Source: Magicicada septendecula
Lineage: Eukaryota > Arthropoda > Insecta > Hemiptera > Cicadidae
Length of the DNA: 64,000 nt
NCBI GenBank assembly: GCA_034769895.1
Contig: CM068372.1
Span: 440,503,458-440,567,457 of the forward strand
Reading direction: 5' to 3'
The position numbers were made by a program, and so were the translations under genes. Of this stretch, positions 14,268 to 26,425 are shown in pieces. The notes beneath the pieces were generated by a model. It was not told the DNA's origin. It saw only the letters and a program-made list of their open reading frames with translations, and made no database searches. Each line of letters starts with the position of its first letter. The first letter of the stretch is position 1.

Positions 14268-16765
14268 CTCCCGTGATTTAAATATACCTCATGGAGAAAC
14301 TTCCCACGATGTCCTTACATAAATCGTCGGGAGAAGCGAGGGAGGCAGGTAGTGAGAAGGGAAAGCAGAGACATTCTGCGTGGGCTGACCTTTGTATAAT
14401 TAGATATAGTTGCGCCGGATTTATTGAATCTTCACCGGTAAAGAATTTATTGGTTTTCATAATCATTAACAGAAGCGTGTAAAATCCAGCAAGAACTACC
14501 CTTTGCTCACGCGAACACCAGTTGCACGACCGCGCCTCTGTCTGTCTTTCCCTCCCCTCTCTCTTTCTCTTTATTTCTCTGTGTTTCAGTTCTCTTCATT
14601 TCTGAACACTATTTTTCTTGTCCTATAATCAGAGTTCCTTTTGTACTGTCTGTGTGGCTTTGCATGCGGGAATCAGAGTGACGGTCCCTCACCAGCCCCG
14701 CGGTTGAGAAAAGTAGGAAGAAACAAAAACGAGTGTCCACTCTTAGTCACGTAAAATTTTTGCGAATGGTTAAAATTTAATTTGAATTGAATTATTGCTC
14801 GAGTAGTATAGTTTTTAATATTATTCATCATAAATACGAAACTAATAAATATAAAATTTATGTGAGAAACAATCTGTTTTTACGACGGCCTCGCGGATCG
14901 TCGTGTCGTACAGCAAAAACGGAATAACTGAGACTAATGAAGTCACTAATTACAAACTTTAATTAGATACAAATAACAGGTAGAAATCAACAAAGGCACT
15001 CTTATATAATAATTCGAGTTAAATGTGTCCAACAACAATAAATGTCACTTTATTACGGTTCCGCACGCATTAACGCAGTAATCTCCGCATATCAGTCACT
15101 TTGCTACTCGCTTGAAACATTGCCAGGTCTGACCATTTACGTTTAGCTCATGTTTTAATTTTCAAAATGTTCAATTCCGATTATTTAAAGTATTTGATTT
15201 ATAATTTTTGGTCATTGACCAAATGTAAATTTTCTTTTCATTTGAACTATATACTAATATTAGATTTTATACTTACAAATGTAAGTATTAATATGTTAGT
15301 CTGTGCATATGGACGCTTAAGAAGGCCATATTAAATTTTTGTTTTTATAAAAGATAATTTTATATTTTTTCAGATTTAAAGTAATCGTTTCATTTAACGA
15401 TACTCCCCCCTTTGCAACATTTTTTAAAAATGCGTCTTAGTGTGACCATTCGACATAACTCGAATAAGCTCGAATCCCACTACCTGGTTGGGTACGCACA
15501 GAGTCACACTCGTACGTCGCAATGTAGGCTATATGTCGCATATACTGTGGAATCTTAGAATTATCACGTGTAATATTATAAATGCAAGAAACATTGAAGA
15601 GTCGCTGTAAACGAAGATGGAAAAAACGCCTACCGCACGTCGACAATGTAGTTAATAGGCACGTATCAATCCATGTTGACAAGCTGTGACGGTACGAGAG
15701 CTCACCCGCAGCGTAGCGTACATCTCCCGGGATGGGTGTGGACGTGGTGTGTTGAAATATTCTGTCCGGCGTCGTGATTGCGAAAGGAAGACGTGGGCGT
15801 CCGTGGAGACAGCGAAGATCTCGTGCACAATAAGCTGTCGGTGGGATTTGAACTCGGTCGAGCAGTGAAAGAAGTACGAACACCGTCCGCGCGTGAGCGT
15901 CAAACGTCTCTCTCTCTCTCTCTCCACACATACACGCGCGCGCGCGCAATCTCCCCTTCCATTCTCCTTTCTTTCAGCACCTTTGTATGTATATAATCTA
16001 TTGATTGAGCTGCTAATATTCTTAATTACTAAACAGTTTGTATATATATTGAAGACGTTAAAAAGAGAAAAGAAGAAAGAAAAGAAAAGAATAGAAGTCG
16101 AAGAATAAAATGCAGGGTGTGTAAATTATTGTTGTCTGATAGACTATTGTTCGTCAACAACACAACAAGGTCGCTGAGGACGACAGCGAGAGATGGATTA
16201 TTATCTCTCGACTTGTCTCTCCGCGCACCGAGCGTTTGTTCTACAAACCATCCACACGTATAGGCACGTCTATGATCTCTGCGCTAGATAAACCTTTCTG
16301 TGAGTGTAGTTGTGTTTGTTGTGTTGGAACGGCCGAACAGTTCTGTTTTTATTGTTATAACGTTGACGAAAATCGTATCAACGCTGTTCTGGTTATTGTT
16401 GCGCGGATTACGATTTGTAAGCTGAAAACTCATTTTACACCAGAGTCATTAAAGTGATGAAACAGTTTATTAAACACTGTCATCCAAATAATTCTGTATA
16501 TAACAGTTAGCCGTACTGTCGTGTATGACGCACAATTGACAATAAACGTCATCGTCATTGTCGTCGTATGGTGTTAGTGTCGTGCGACAGGGCCTAAACA
16601 CTACCGCGGTCTCCAATCGTATCTGTAGCAGGCGTGAACCTTCATCTCTGACACTGCCACCAGCATTGCATGCCATCTTCGGTTTTCTTCTTCTGAAATC
16701 TTGCAGTGTATACCGGAAATACTGTACAGAACGCTGATATACAGACCCTTGAGAGTATCTAGTAT
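14268..16765. other. unassigned stretch with CpG-rich segment
   Basis: No family recognised. The 170-codon minus-strand frame at 15437-15949 is the longest frame here not explained by a repeat. It lies in CpG-rich DNA, is arginine/threonine-rich, and shows no domain, signal peptide or splice context, so I do not call a gene. CT and CG dinucleotide runs occur at 15906-15948. Confidence 0.35.
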
Positions 16766-16769
16766 CGTG

Positions 16770-16910
16770 CAGCGTTAAGGTCCTATAAACAACCGAACCT
16801 TAGCAGAGAAATCGTACGATATGTTGGCCACCTTTGAGCGGAAACTGCTGCGTAGGATACGAGGACAAATGTCCGAAGAAGGAATTCGGAGAGTGCGGTA
16901 CAATCATGAT
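16770..16910 (+). mobile_element. short LINE ORF2 scrap
   Basis: One frame reads LAEKSYDMLATFERKLLRRI followed by RGQMSEEGIRRVRYNH, matching the LINE segment after the YGSETW box (x-x-L-x-x-F-E-R-K-h-L-R-R-I-x-G). Nothing recognisable on either side. Confidence 0.6.
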
Positions 16911-17679
16911 TTTTTATCGGATACATTTCCTAGGACACCACGAAACGTTTTTGAGTTCGGAACGATAAATGTATCGTACGTCAGTGCATAAAACGGCCCA
17001 TTTGTTTCTGTTGTTCTAAAGGCCTATAACGTACGAGTTTTTATCGTAGTTTATCGTACGATATAAATCGGATGCATAAAAGGGGCCTTAGAGTGACGTA
17101 ATTTGTGGATCAACTTCTGTGAAATTTTGTGATGTCTGGAAAACCACCATTAGGTGATAACTTCAGTTAGACGATAACAGGTCCACAGGCGGGGTGACGA
17201 GGTACTGGTTACCGACGAATGACGGAGTTCCGACACGACACCAGCTGGCAGGTGACGAGGACGAGGGATGGCAGGTGGTCCGACTATCCAGTGTACGAAA
17301 TAAAGTGTACTATTCAATCAGTACACATATAAAACGTCTGCCTGACGTATTAATAATGACATCAGTGAATTTAATTGGTTGAATACATAACGTTCTTGAC
17401 ACGTTTCTGCACATCATTATACCGACAGCAGAATGACGACGGACACGAAGGATCGGCTCCATTGAAGTTGATCAGCTGCTGCTGACGAATACTAATTGTG
17501 GCTGCTGAACTCTCAAAACCTCAAACTCTCATCTGATTGGTGCACAGAAACACGCCATTGGTGTCGAGAAGTCCCGCGCAATTAAGAACACATCATTACA
17601 TCAGAGTCTTCAGACTGTCGTACTTTTGGCGAGATAGTGTTAACCAAAGTTAGAATATGTATGTCAGCGATAAGACCTA
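16911..17679. other. unassigned, possible MITE remnants
   Basis: TGCATAAAA followed by a GGCC-type motif occurs twice (near 16984 and 17073), and ATCGTACG-type motifs occur several times, which hints at a miniature DNA element. I could not define its ends. The rest is unrecognised. Confidence 0.25.
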
Positions 17680-17960
17680 CAATACAATAATATCGTATGC
17701 TTCAGAGACTACTAGCGAAACAGTGAAAACAGAACTAACAAGAATGCTACCAGAAATGTAGGTATAAAGAAACGGACGGACGGGACAGAAATAGGGGTAT
17801 CGGAGAAAGATGGAAAGTAGGCAACACTGGAAACTGCTGGTGAGGAAAAGAGTAGAATGGAGTGTGCATATTGATAGAATGGAGGAGGAGGAATATAAAC
17901 CAGAAGATAAGAGAAGTCGCGGTCAATCCGAAAGCTTTCATCCGGTCGAATGGACAATGC
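17680..17960 (+). mobile_element. possible LINE 3' remnant
   Basis: Reads IISYASETTSETVKTEL, then after frame changes RKRVEWSVHIDRMEEE, similar to the YGSETW box and the W-x-x-H-I-x-R-M block of LINE ORF2. It is heavily decayed. Confidence 0.4.
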
Positions 17961-18239
17961 ATAGGTGTAGACCCGGGGATGTGTCTATAAAAATAAAAGG
18001 TAATTTTCGGTGAAGATGCCCTTTAAAAAAGGCGTGCTACTGTACAGGCGATTTTTGTCGTCAGTGCACGTCTTATAATACCAACCGCGCATTTGCGATA
18101 ATAAATTTTCGGATTGTGACAATCGTTGACTCCAGTCCGGCTTTTCTTTTTTAGACGATGGAAGGTGCTCAAGTCTGCCTGAATGGGCTACCAACCCGAT
18201 TGCAGGAAAGTCCGATGGACATCCGGCATGAGTTAGCTG

Positions 18240-18460
18240 CCGACCACTGAATGACGTGATGAGGGAATGTAGACAGAAATGGTTTGATCGCTTACGTCGT
18301 ATGTGCCCATAAAGAAAATAAACCGCTCTTGAGTGCAAAATATATCGCTAAAGGTAGAAGAAGTCCGAAACGACCGATAAAAACATTGAGAGACCGGTTG
18401 CAACAACAGACGACGTAGTAGGCTTTGAGCCCTGTACTAGCAAAGAAGAAGGAGAAAATT
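18240..18460 (+). mobile_element. LINE 3' end remnant
   Basis: Reads MRECRQKWFDRLRRM followed by KGRRSPKRPIKTLRDRLQ, the usual order W-x-x-x-x-R-M then G-R-x-x-x-R-P-x-x-x-x-x-D at the C-terminus of RTE-like ORF2. It then reaches AAGAAGAAGGAG, a short purine tail. Confidence 0.55.
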
Positions 18461-18479
18461 TCGGATAAGTAGGCCTACA

Positions 18480-19080
18480 TACTAACGCTCTTGAAATGAA
18501 ATTTGTATGGCAGCGGTGGCGGAGCCGGAGCCGGGATGCGTGCGGAGGTGTGTGTGCACACAGCAGGAAGTGTAGTGTAGTACCGGGGAAGTAATTGGCC
18601 GGCCAGTATCTATAAAATACGTGACACCTCCGTAATTACCATCATTAATCATTTGTCCAATACTAATTAAGATCCCCCGCCCCGCCGCACCACTCGTTCC
18701 TCATCATCAGTCGTGATCCACCCACACACCTCCCTGCCTCCCACTCCCTCTTCCGAGCACACAAAACCAATTGACCATATAAAGGTCAGTGCAAATATTA
18801 CGCTTGCTTGCGTGCGTGCGTGCGTGTACGGGTACCGCTCGTGGTAACAATAAATTCGCTACCATTCACGATTATTGTGCGCTAATGTGATAGGGTATTA
18901 TCCGGAGAGCGAGCGATAACCGACGATTATTTCTGCTAAATTGACGCAACACAGCCGGCGGTGAGAGAGAGAGAGAGACGCGCGCGCGCTCGCTCTAATG
19001 TACGTTCGTTCTGTACTGTTTGTTTTGAACGGTCCGTATAATAGCGGGCGGTTAACATGACGTCTTTACTGACTGGTCTT
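18480..19080. promoter_or_regulatory. repeat-free stretch with clustered TAAT motifs
   Basis: Between 18600 and 18690 there are GTGACACCT, TAATTA, ATTAATCA and TAATTAAG in about 75 bases, followed by CpG-rich sequence to 19030. These resemble T-box and homeodomain sites. The stretch contains no recognised repeat. Enhancer function is only a guess, since such short motifs occur by chance in AT-rich DNA. Confidence 0.15.
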
Positions 19081-19171
19081 GACGAATTGAACGGTATGTT
19101 TTTCGAAAATGTAATCGCTGTGCAGTGGACACTATGATTCTTCCCCTTTTTAATGCCATCTTGATCTGGAG

Positions 19172-19811
19172 CAGTGGCGTGGCGTGGGTATATATAACCT
19201 GTTGCCGGTTGTGATAGGGCTAAATCTTAACTTAAAAATTAATTCGAAATTTTTCTTGAACCAAGTGTTCTTTTTAGAGCATTTTCTATAATTCGCTGGG
19301 AGAAGAAGAGGGTCCCGTTTCAACGGGATCTGACTCTCATTATTCTTGGACACAATACATCAGAACACAAATAATGGAATTAAAAATAATAAAGACAAAC
19401 AGAGAGAAACGCATGACTAAACGAACAGAACACAAATACGACGTAGTATCTGCTGCACGTCAGTTCCGAAAACGAACATAGCTGCTAACAGCATTTTGCA
19501 GGTTTATACAGCGGCAACACATTGAGTGCACGAATGTGCCCCCTCCACAGTTTGTACAGTGACAACTACTACGAGGTCAAAGACCGTATGCAGTAAAACA
19601 TTGCCGATGTCCGAGTCGGCAACACAAGACGGTACAAGTGCCCAGCAGTTCGAAAGAAATGCTACGCTTTTCTTCTAGCTTCACTACTAATATTGTTTGA
19701 ATTTCAAACTAAAGTATTTATTCTGTGATATAGGCCTAATTAATATTATTTTCTCTTATTTCCAGTACTGTTGCCACCGGCAACAGCGGTTACATGGACG
19801 CCACGCTACTG
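19172..19811. mobile_element. non-autonomous hAT-like element
   Basis: The inverted ends are CAGTGGCGTGGCGT at 19172 and ACGCCACGCTACTG ending at 19811, with further inverted similarity inward (GTAACC, GTTGCCGGT). ATCTGGAG at 19164-19171 is repeated at 19813-19820, an 8 bp target duplication with one extra base, as expected for hAT. No transposase frame inside 640 bp. Confidence 0.75.
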
Positions 19812-19820
19812 AATCTGGAG

Positions 19821-20620
19821 ACTGGTAGATGGCCGTATTATGAAGTCACTTTGGCCTTCCCATGAACAAGCTGTTTTTAGTCTGGCCTTTCTCCTTTTTT
19901 GTATGTGTATATAGCTTACAATATAAAGAAACATTTATTCGTTGATCGTTGTAGTTTGGGATTAAGAAGGTTTGTTGTTGATTTTATGATGCCATCCCTC
20001 AACAGCGCTGGTCGTCCTGTGTCATCGCCTTCAGTATCACGTCCAGAGCGATAAAGGGGTTCATCATTTTCCAACCATCACTCCACAAAATAATCGAAAC
20101 CCCCAGAGAGTTTCTCGTTATCCGGAGGTTCAGAATGGATCTCGACGAATCCATCTTCTACAAGTTCTGGCTTAAGAAAGGCGAGAGATGCAGACATCCT
20201 AATGTGTGTCGCTGGTGAGACCAAGTTCCTGTACCCCTCTCCACAAACACATGTTCATATAAGAAAAACAACCATTTATCTCTGCCATAGCGAAAACTAC
20301 GCGAAGCACTTATATTGCCGTAGCTTCGAAGTTAAACTTGATTTTATGTGGTTTCCAATTACTCCAATTTTACGTTTCTAAATGAAGTACAAATTTTTAA
20401 TTAAATATGAGTAATTCAGAATTATTTTATAATTCGTAACTTTTAAGTAAATTTAAATAAGGAAAATTAAAATGTCGTTATGGAGAACCATACATGACTT
20501 CCATGTTCTAAGATTTATATTTAAAATCACTTACTTGAATTCGGTTCGATAATTTCTAACAAGTTAGTTGTGTTCCTTGTAAATCGAGTTTTACGTTTTA
20601 CAAATTGAATTGAAATGAAA
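19821..20620. other. unassigned AT-rich stretch
   Basis: Nothing recognised. Frames are short. It lies between the hAT element and a dispersed repeat. Confidence 0.4.
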
Positions 20621-20622
20621 TA

Positions 20623-21050
20623 TTTCCATAGAAACTACTTCTTTGTTGCCGGTAACGTAGTACACATATAACAAATCATCCCCTCCCCCTTCAACTATCA
20701 TTTTCATTTATAGATATTCCATCTACCTTTCTACAGTGGAATATTATGACCTTTTTTTAAGGATACTTTATTTATCAAAGTTAAGTACTTTACTCTTGAT
20801 AAAACATAAAACGTTGCAATTTAGTAAAACCAACAGGTCTTGAGTCCTCTACAACTCGGATACGTATGCAAAATATTATTTTATTCTGTTTGAATTTGCG
20901 GCAATTATCGTTCGCCATAGAAAAATTCTACACACAGACACTTTTTGGAAAATGACTTTTCTTCATGTTTTGAGGGTAGTACAATCAGAATCAGCCTTTA
21001 TCTCGAACGCGACTTTTTTCGCGATCACCACACTTCCATTTCCTTACGTA
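20623..21050 (-). repeat. dispersed repeat, copy 1 (unclassified)
   Basis: The reverse complement aligns by eye with 59612-60240 over most of its length. Shared landmarks include GGAAATGGAAG, GGCTGATTCTGATTG, CAAAACATGAAGAAAA, GTTGTAGAGGACTCAAG and AGAGTAAAGTACTTAA. No coding potential and no clear terminal repeats or duplication. The class is unknown. Confidence 0.75.
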
Positions 21051-22085
21051 ACGTTAATGCAAATAATGTAAAGTAAAAATTAATGCAAATAACACAAATA
21101 ACAAAAACTGTAAAAAGGTTTTCCAAACTTTCTTGTTACGCGTATTAAGTAACATCGATGATGTTAAGTAATATAATAGAAAAAGTTAAAATGTAAATTG
21201 ATTTCAGACAAGAAGATCGGAAGCGTGCAAGTTTCTTTTCTGAAGGGACAGTACGTTTCCGCAAATTTCGCAACATTTCTGTTGTCCTCACGCTTCGCAG
21301 TCCGCACTATTCGTGCACCGAAAGGGATGAAAACCAAGAAGTGTAACCACAGTATACTTCATGGATGTTACTTCGCTTTTCCTTGTTACTGAGTTGCTGT
21401 TTTCTATTATTGGATGTACGCACTCTGAATTCTACCGTTACATCATTATTTCCTATGCGTTATAGCCGACGTTCTTACCTTTCACCAAGTCGAGAAATTA
21501 CCCACGTACCTGACTATTCCTTTTGTCGGAAAATTCTCACGTTCCTTGAGCAAGCATTTTGGTGGCTTTTCACTCTCTCCGTATCTCAGGTCCTTAAAGT
21601 CTTTGGTGTTTTCAGTCGTCCTCTTTGCTTTAATCATCTTCTTTCTTTCTGTTTCGCTCTTTCACACACTTCCATACATGTAATCGATTGTAGAGACGTG
21701 AGATTTTGTCCGTAACCTTCACGGTGATGCCGCCTCCTTCATCCTTCTTTTTTTCTGTATTTGGGCCGCGAAGAAGAAAGTATTGACCGGCGTCAAAGTG
21801 AACGGAAGTGGGTTTCTTCACGGTACGCTGCAGCTGAAGGTCTGTCCTTGTAGCGGGGCCGAGGTGTCGATTACAATCGTGTGTGAGAATCCGTACCGTA
21901 CTGTACACTGGTTCATGTGTCACACACACACAGCGCGCCGACGTCGCTTTCGCATCCCAGGCTCTGTCTGTTTTTGTCTTTCCAGTTCTGGTTCATTCGG
22001 TAGTCCTCTTCTTGCCTTTCCATAAGCATTCATTAATTTCCGCTAGTTTACCTATTTCAAAGAAGAAATAGAGAAATAAAGTTGA
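21051..22085. other. unassigned stretch
   Basis: A 116-codon frame at 21365-21715 and overlapping frames to 22071 have no domain and mostly read through pyrimidine-rich DNA. No repeat family recognised. Confidence 0.35.
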
Positions 22086-22245
22086 AGTGATAGTGACAGG
22101 TGAGGAAGACGTGAAAAATAATAGTCATACAGTAGAGAGTTAGATCAAGTGGACAGCCGACACACTCAAATACTTTGGATTGAAAGTAAGCAAAGATGGC
22201 AGAATGACGGCTGAAATAAATGACCTATACGTTGAAATCCTTCGA
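22086..22245 (+). mobile_element. short LINE RT scrap
   Basis: Reads IVTGEEDVKNNSHTVES, a stop, then TADTLKYFGLKVSKDGRM and TAEI. The K-Y-F/L-G-h-x-h-x-x-D-G segment follows the catalytic box in RTE-like RTs. Confidence 0.6.
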
Positions 22246-23960
22246 GAACGACCTCGTTTTTCCTTCTTTCAGTTAATGATATTCTTTGATAGCTCTGTTT
22301 GGTCCGTTTTTCCGATCAAATCTCTTAACCATGTTAATTATTCCGAGTAATCTGTTTATAGTTATTAACACAGAAGAGGGTTTTTCTTATTAAATTAGTT
22401 CAATGCCCCCCCCTCCCCACCGACTGAGCGTCAGGTTTACGAAAACAAAGTAAACCGTAATTCTGATAAACGGAAAATTAGTAAACGAGAATTGACGATT
22501 GGACAACAAGAGAAGCTACGTTATCCTGCCGTGGTATAACCGTGTGGAAACGCCACATTATCATACCGCATAATCGTTTCAGGCATATTTGTTCCAAGAA
22601 AGCAGAGATCACTTATCTGTGTCACCTGTACTAACTAGGAATTATTTTATGCGCTTGCGTGTCTGTGCGAAAGATGGATAGATAGGTAGAAAGAAAGAAA
22701 GACAGACAGAGAGAAACGAAACATCAAATTTAACGTTAATACAGACTTCTAGTTTAAGATAAGTTTCCGTGCACTTTGACAACCTGTGTTTTAGACGTAG
22801 GTTAATCAGAGCCGCAGATCTTCCCAGAATTGTACACAAGCGAGATAGAAGACGCAGCAGTAATAATAATAAGACGCACACGTTCGTACGCGCGCGCGCG
22901 GCGGGCATCCGTGCGTTTATTGAAGAGCGCCACCGACGTTTAGTTTCACGTAAATCCTACCTGATAAGACGAGAAAGATAACGGAACCAATAATAATAAT
23001 AATAATATCGTTGTTGTTGTTATTATTATTATTAAGTACGAAGGCCCCGGTGCAAATTCCGTCGCGCTCAACAGCTCCACTAATAGCTTGTTTCCTCTAT
23101 TGCAGCAGTGTTGTCTTCCACTAATTGTTTCCTTCAGCCAGTTCCTTTTTAGTCTTTTTTCTCTTTCTCTCTCGCTTTTCTCTTAGAGAGTATTATTAAT
23201 ATTTGGATTTTTTCGTTTAACAACAAGCACAACCACACGAGTGAACTTCCTACAGAAAAAAAGGCGAGACAAAAAGAAAACGGACAAAAAGAGGAGTTTT
23301 ACAAGTCTATTACGGGAATATTCAACAATATGCTCTATTGGCGTCTACTCACCTGTGATGTTTCTCTCTTTCCGCTGTGCAATTTCACACTTAGCGAGAT
23401 ACGTTTCGTCGCCTCGCTGTCGGTTGGTTCGTACCCAGTTTTTCAGTCACAGCCCCATAACAGATGTAACGTACAAGCAATCTTCTCACTCTCATCGTGT
23501 TTAGCACACGCTTATCGTACGTGAAATCTTCGTCCCTGTACTTTACTGTATTCGCTTCTTCCTCGTTAAAGTTTCCGTCGTAAAAGAGTTCATTGAATGT
23601 TCCGATGACGGACTCGCGATACTGTTTTAATTTACATTCAAATTTTTACTCTTCCTCCGCGAATTATTATCACGCGTCTTCCTGTTGTTGTTGTTGTTGT
23701 TCACGCCTTTATTGAAAGCCAATTTACTCGGAATTATTATTATCTTATCGAGTTGATGTTTCCTTTGTCGTCGTCGTCTCGTTGTATTTTCCACCTCGTG
23801 GTTATGCGTTCTCACTTTAATTGTATCATCTCTGTTCCTCCTTTAGGGCCGTGTTTATCGTTTCACGGTAAGGAGTATCAGGCCTGTCTCTCGAAAGATC
23901 GAAACTTCCCAAGAGTATAACTCGGACGCGCCATAAATAACATGTGCACTATATGCAACC
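22246..23960. other. unassigned stretch with simple repeats
   Basis: Contains a (TAA)n / (GTT)n / (TTA)n cluster at 22987-23033 and a GTTGTTGTT run at 23683-23701. No gene or TE family recognised. Short arginine-rich frames around 22769-22981 have no domain. Confidence 0.4.
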
Positions 23961-23964
23961 AGAA

Positions 23965-24300
23965 AAGTCTTTCTTATAAAATCTTTTGTATGGAGTGTGG
24001 CTGCGTACGGTTCTGAAACGTAGACCATTGGAAAAAGTACAAGGAATTAAAAAAAGCCTTTGAGGTATGGTGTTGGAGGAGGACGGAAGGAATGTTCTGA
24101 AGGAATCGAGTAAATAGTGATAAATTTAAATTGATAAATGAAAGACGAAGGTAAAGAATCGCCGGTGATTGGACAACTTGGGCATAATGCTTACACAAGA
24201 CTGCAGTACTTGGAGGAACAATAATGGAAGAACTGCTACGGGAATAGGCCTACTTAGGATAAGTATCTGGCTCAGCTGGCCGAAGAAGTAGAGGTTGATG
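23965..24300 (+). mobile_element. RTE-like LINE remnant
   Basis: Reads KSFVWSVAAYGSET-TIGKS, then WCWRRT and RVNSDKFKLINERR. These are the YGSETW box, the E-M-W-C-W-R-R block and the R-V-x-N-x-x-h segment of RTE-like ORF2, with frameshifts and stops. Only the C-terminal third is left. Confidence 0.7.
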
Positions 24301-24534
24301 CGGCATGCGGGTATCTCAAAGAGAACGAATTCAACAAAGAAATCTGATGACTTCGGAATGTGGTCACCCACTATACCTTCGTTTTGAGAAAGTCTTGTCC
24401 CCCCCCCCCCCAGCTTTTCCCGTGACTTGTCTAGTCTCCTGCCCGCCTTTAGGGTGGCAGTTCAGACACATTTCGGGTGTCTGTCTGTTAGGGCATTTCT
24501 TTGGATATTTATTTCTTATGACGTCTGTGATATT

Positions 24535-25180
24535 AACATTTTTTGCTACGGTCTATTCCTTGATGCAGATATTGTTTATTTAATATTTATAACTTCTTTA
24601 CCTCAAGATATATTATTTCCTTATTTGGGACATGTTTCGGGAATCCTATTCTTCCCATCCTCAGCCATCTTAATTTTGTATCTTGTTTCGTATTTGTGTT
24701 CCGGTTGGTTGTTGCTACGGTTTCCTGTTGGATTTTGGTATTTAAAATTGGTGTTATTATGTGTGTGTGTGTGTTAGTATGGTGTATATATATATATTTT
24801 TTGAGTGTTTTCAATGTTGAGTATATTTTGAAGATTGTGTCGTGTTTTGTGTTAATTTGCATTTATTCATGTATTAGTTTGTTTTGTGTTTGTGTATTTG
24901 TAAACTTTTTCCATATGTTCACTATTGTGCCTTTGTGTGGTATGTGTTTTATTAGTGTCATGTTGGTTATGTCTGGGAATTCATGTCCTGTGTTTATTGC
25001 ATGTGTGGCCAAATTGGATTTATAGTTTCTCCTCTGTAAAGATAATACGATGACCAATGGAATATACAAAATTAAGATGGCTAATGATGGGAAAATAGAA
25101 TTCCCGAAACATGTTCGAAATAAGGAAATAATATATCTTGAGGTAAAGTATTTAGAAATATTAAAGAAATAACATTTTTT
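24535..25180 (-). mobile_element. Penelope-like element, copy 1
   Basis: The minus-strand coding remnant is framed by inverted end arms: 24563-24676 (left) and 25069-25180 (right), both containing an AAGATGGCTRATGATGGGAA-type segment and a CCCGAAACATGT motif. The left outer tip (24540-24590) also matches 37545-37590 and 42967-43005, ending in a GACYGTAGC motif. Inverted partial end repeats are typical of PLEs. The N-terminal RT is missing. Confidence 0.8.
24587..25069 (-). pseudogene. PLE GIY-YIG endonuclease C-terminal remnant
   Basis: Two minus-strand frames, 24863-25069 and 24587-24862, together cover the end of a PLE polyprotein. The first has SNLATHAINTGHEFPDITNM then TLIKHIPHKGTIVNIWKK, which match copy 3 just downstream of its GIY-YIG core. 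The second, IQINTKHDTIFK-like through PKHVPNKEIIYLE, is the C-terminal tail and runs into the end repeat. The GIY and YIG residues themselves are lost in this copy. A stop near 24863 separates the frames. Confidence 0.75.
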
Positions 25181-26095
25181 TTATATTTCTTTGTGATGTT
25201 ACAGTTACAATCCCAGAGGACACGTTTTAGTTCCCTGACAAAATTTCTTCTGAGACTGTTTCTTTGTACATTAACATATAGTAAACGTTTGTTCACATCT
25301 AAATACTATGTCTCAGCAGCCAGCCTTTCTCTCCCTCTCGGTGTCGTTGTTTACCGGTGTAAATTTATGTAAATGCGCTTTGTTGAGACGCGCGTTGTGT
25401 CGCCATTGTATTCATTCAGTGACACGCGTCCTCTATGTCCAGCTCACGTGTCGTTCTGACTGTCCGCTCCGCTGTAACGGTATAACCACGCTAACTCGTT
25501 GCAGCGTTGATGTAGCTCAGAGGAACTGCAGCTGTAATCAGAGGTGAGGTCGAGACTCATTTTCTAGTTCAAAATCATTAGAGATTGCTGGACGGGTAGT
25601 GCGGTGTCTTCAAGTGTTCTCTGAGTGCTTGTACAGATCACGGCGGAGGCTTCCTGTCGCTTCAATCTCCTTGTTACTAGCTAGCACTTCTCACCATCTC
25701 ATCGTACACGCCCTCCGACCAGAACCTCTTTCCCCGTCTTATAGTTATAGGTATAGAACTAGTTAAAAACGACCTGCGCAGAACAAACATTTTTGACACA
25801 CCTGGGGGACATTTATAGGAGACAGTCACGTGACGTAAGGCAGCTGTGTGGAAGGAACCATTCACTCGCCGAACACCGTATGTGAACTATACAGCGTGCC
25901 GTAGATTAGGAAGGGAAGGGGGCAGTATTGCATTGCATTGAGTGTACGGGGTGCCTTCGCATTCGTGGCATGATTTGCAGCATTTGGCTGCCAGAAGATA
26001 AACATAGTCTGGTTCAGTCTACACGTACCTAAGAAGGGTGTACAGTAAGACAGAGAAAGTGGGAGAGGAGAAGTCTTACTTCTCCACTCTGCGCG
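25181..26095. other. unassigned stretch
   Basis: Moderately CpG-rich from 25300 to 25560. No repeat family or domain recognised. Frames are under 80 codons. Confidence 0.4.
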
Positions 26096-26097
26096 TA

Positions 26098-26425
26098 CTG
26101 AAACAGGTGATGGCTTTTTTCAAAGTTGTCAGGCTATAGAACGCAGTTTAACGGGTTTCTGGGCCAACGATCGTCAGGCATTTGTACCACGCGGCCGTAC
26201 CGTATGAGGCTCACTGTGTTTATAGTGTCTAAAATCGGTTTTCTACACCAAGTGGCCTTCTTTTGTCTTCGTTTTTAATGCACTGGAGCCTGAGCACCCT
26301 ACAAAACCTTTTACAGAAGTCAATGTCCACTGCTTGAAGCCTTCGGAAGTTTCTTTGATTTATGTCTTAGAAAGTCATGAATTTAAGTTTCAAAGTCGCA
26401 GACGTTTATGCTTCCTTAGATGACA
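26098..26425 (-). mobile_element. RTE-like LINE 3' remnant
   Basis: Minus strand reads RLQAVDIDFCKRFCRVLRLQ, then CIKNEDKRRPLGVENRF, then a frame-shifted WY block. This matches the order E-M-D-F-x-R-R, R-N-E-D-I-R-R-x-h-G-h and W-Y-G-H in LINE ORF2. Stops and frameshifts are present. Confidence 0.65.

Noticed and set aside
15437..15949. 170-codon minus-strand frame as a host gene
   Set aside because: No domain, no signal, biased composition in CpG-rich DNA and no splice or start context. Kept only as a note.
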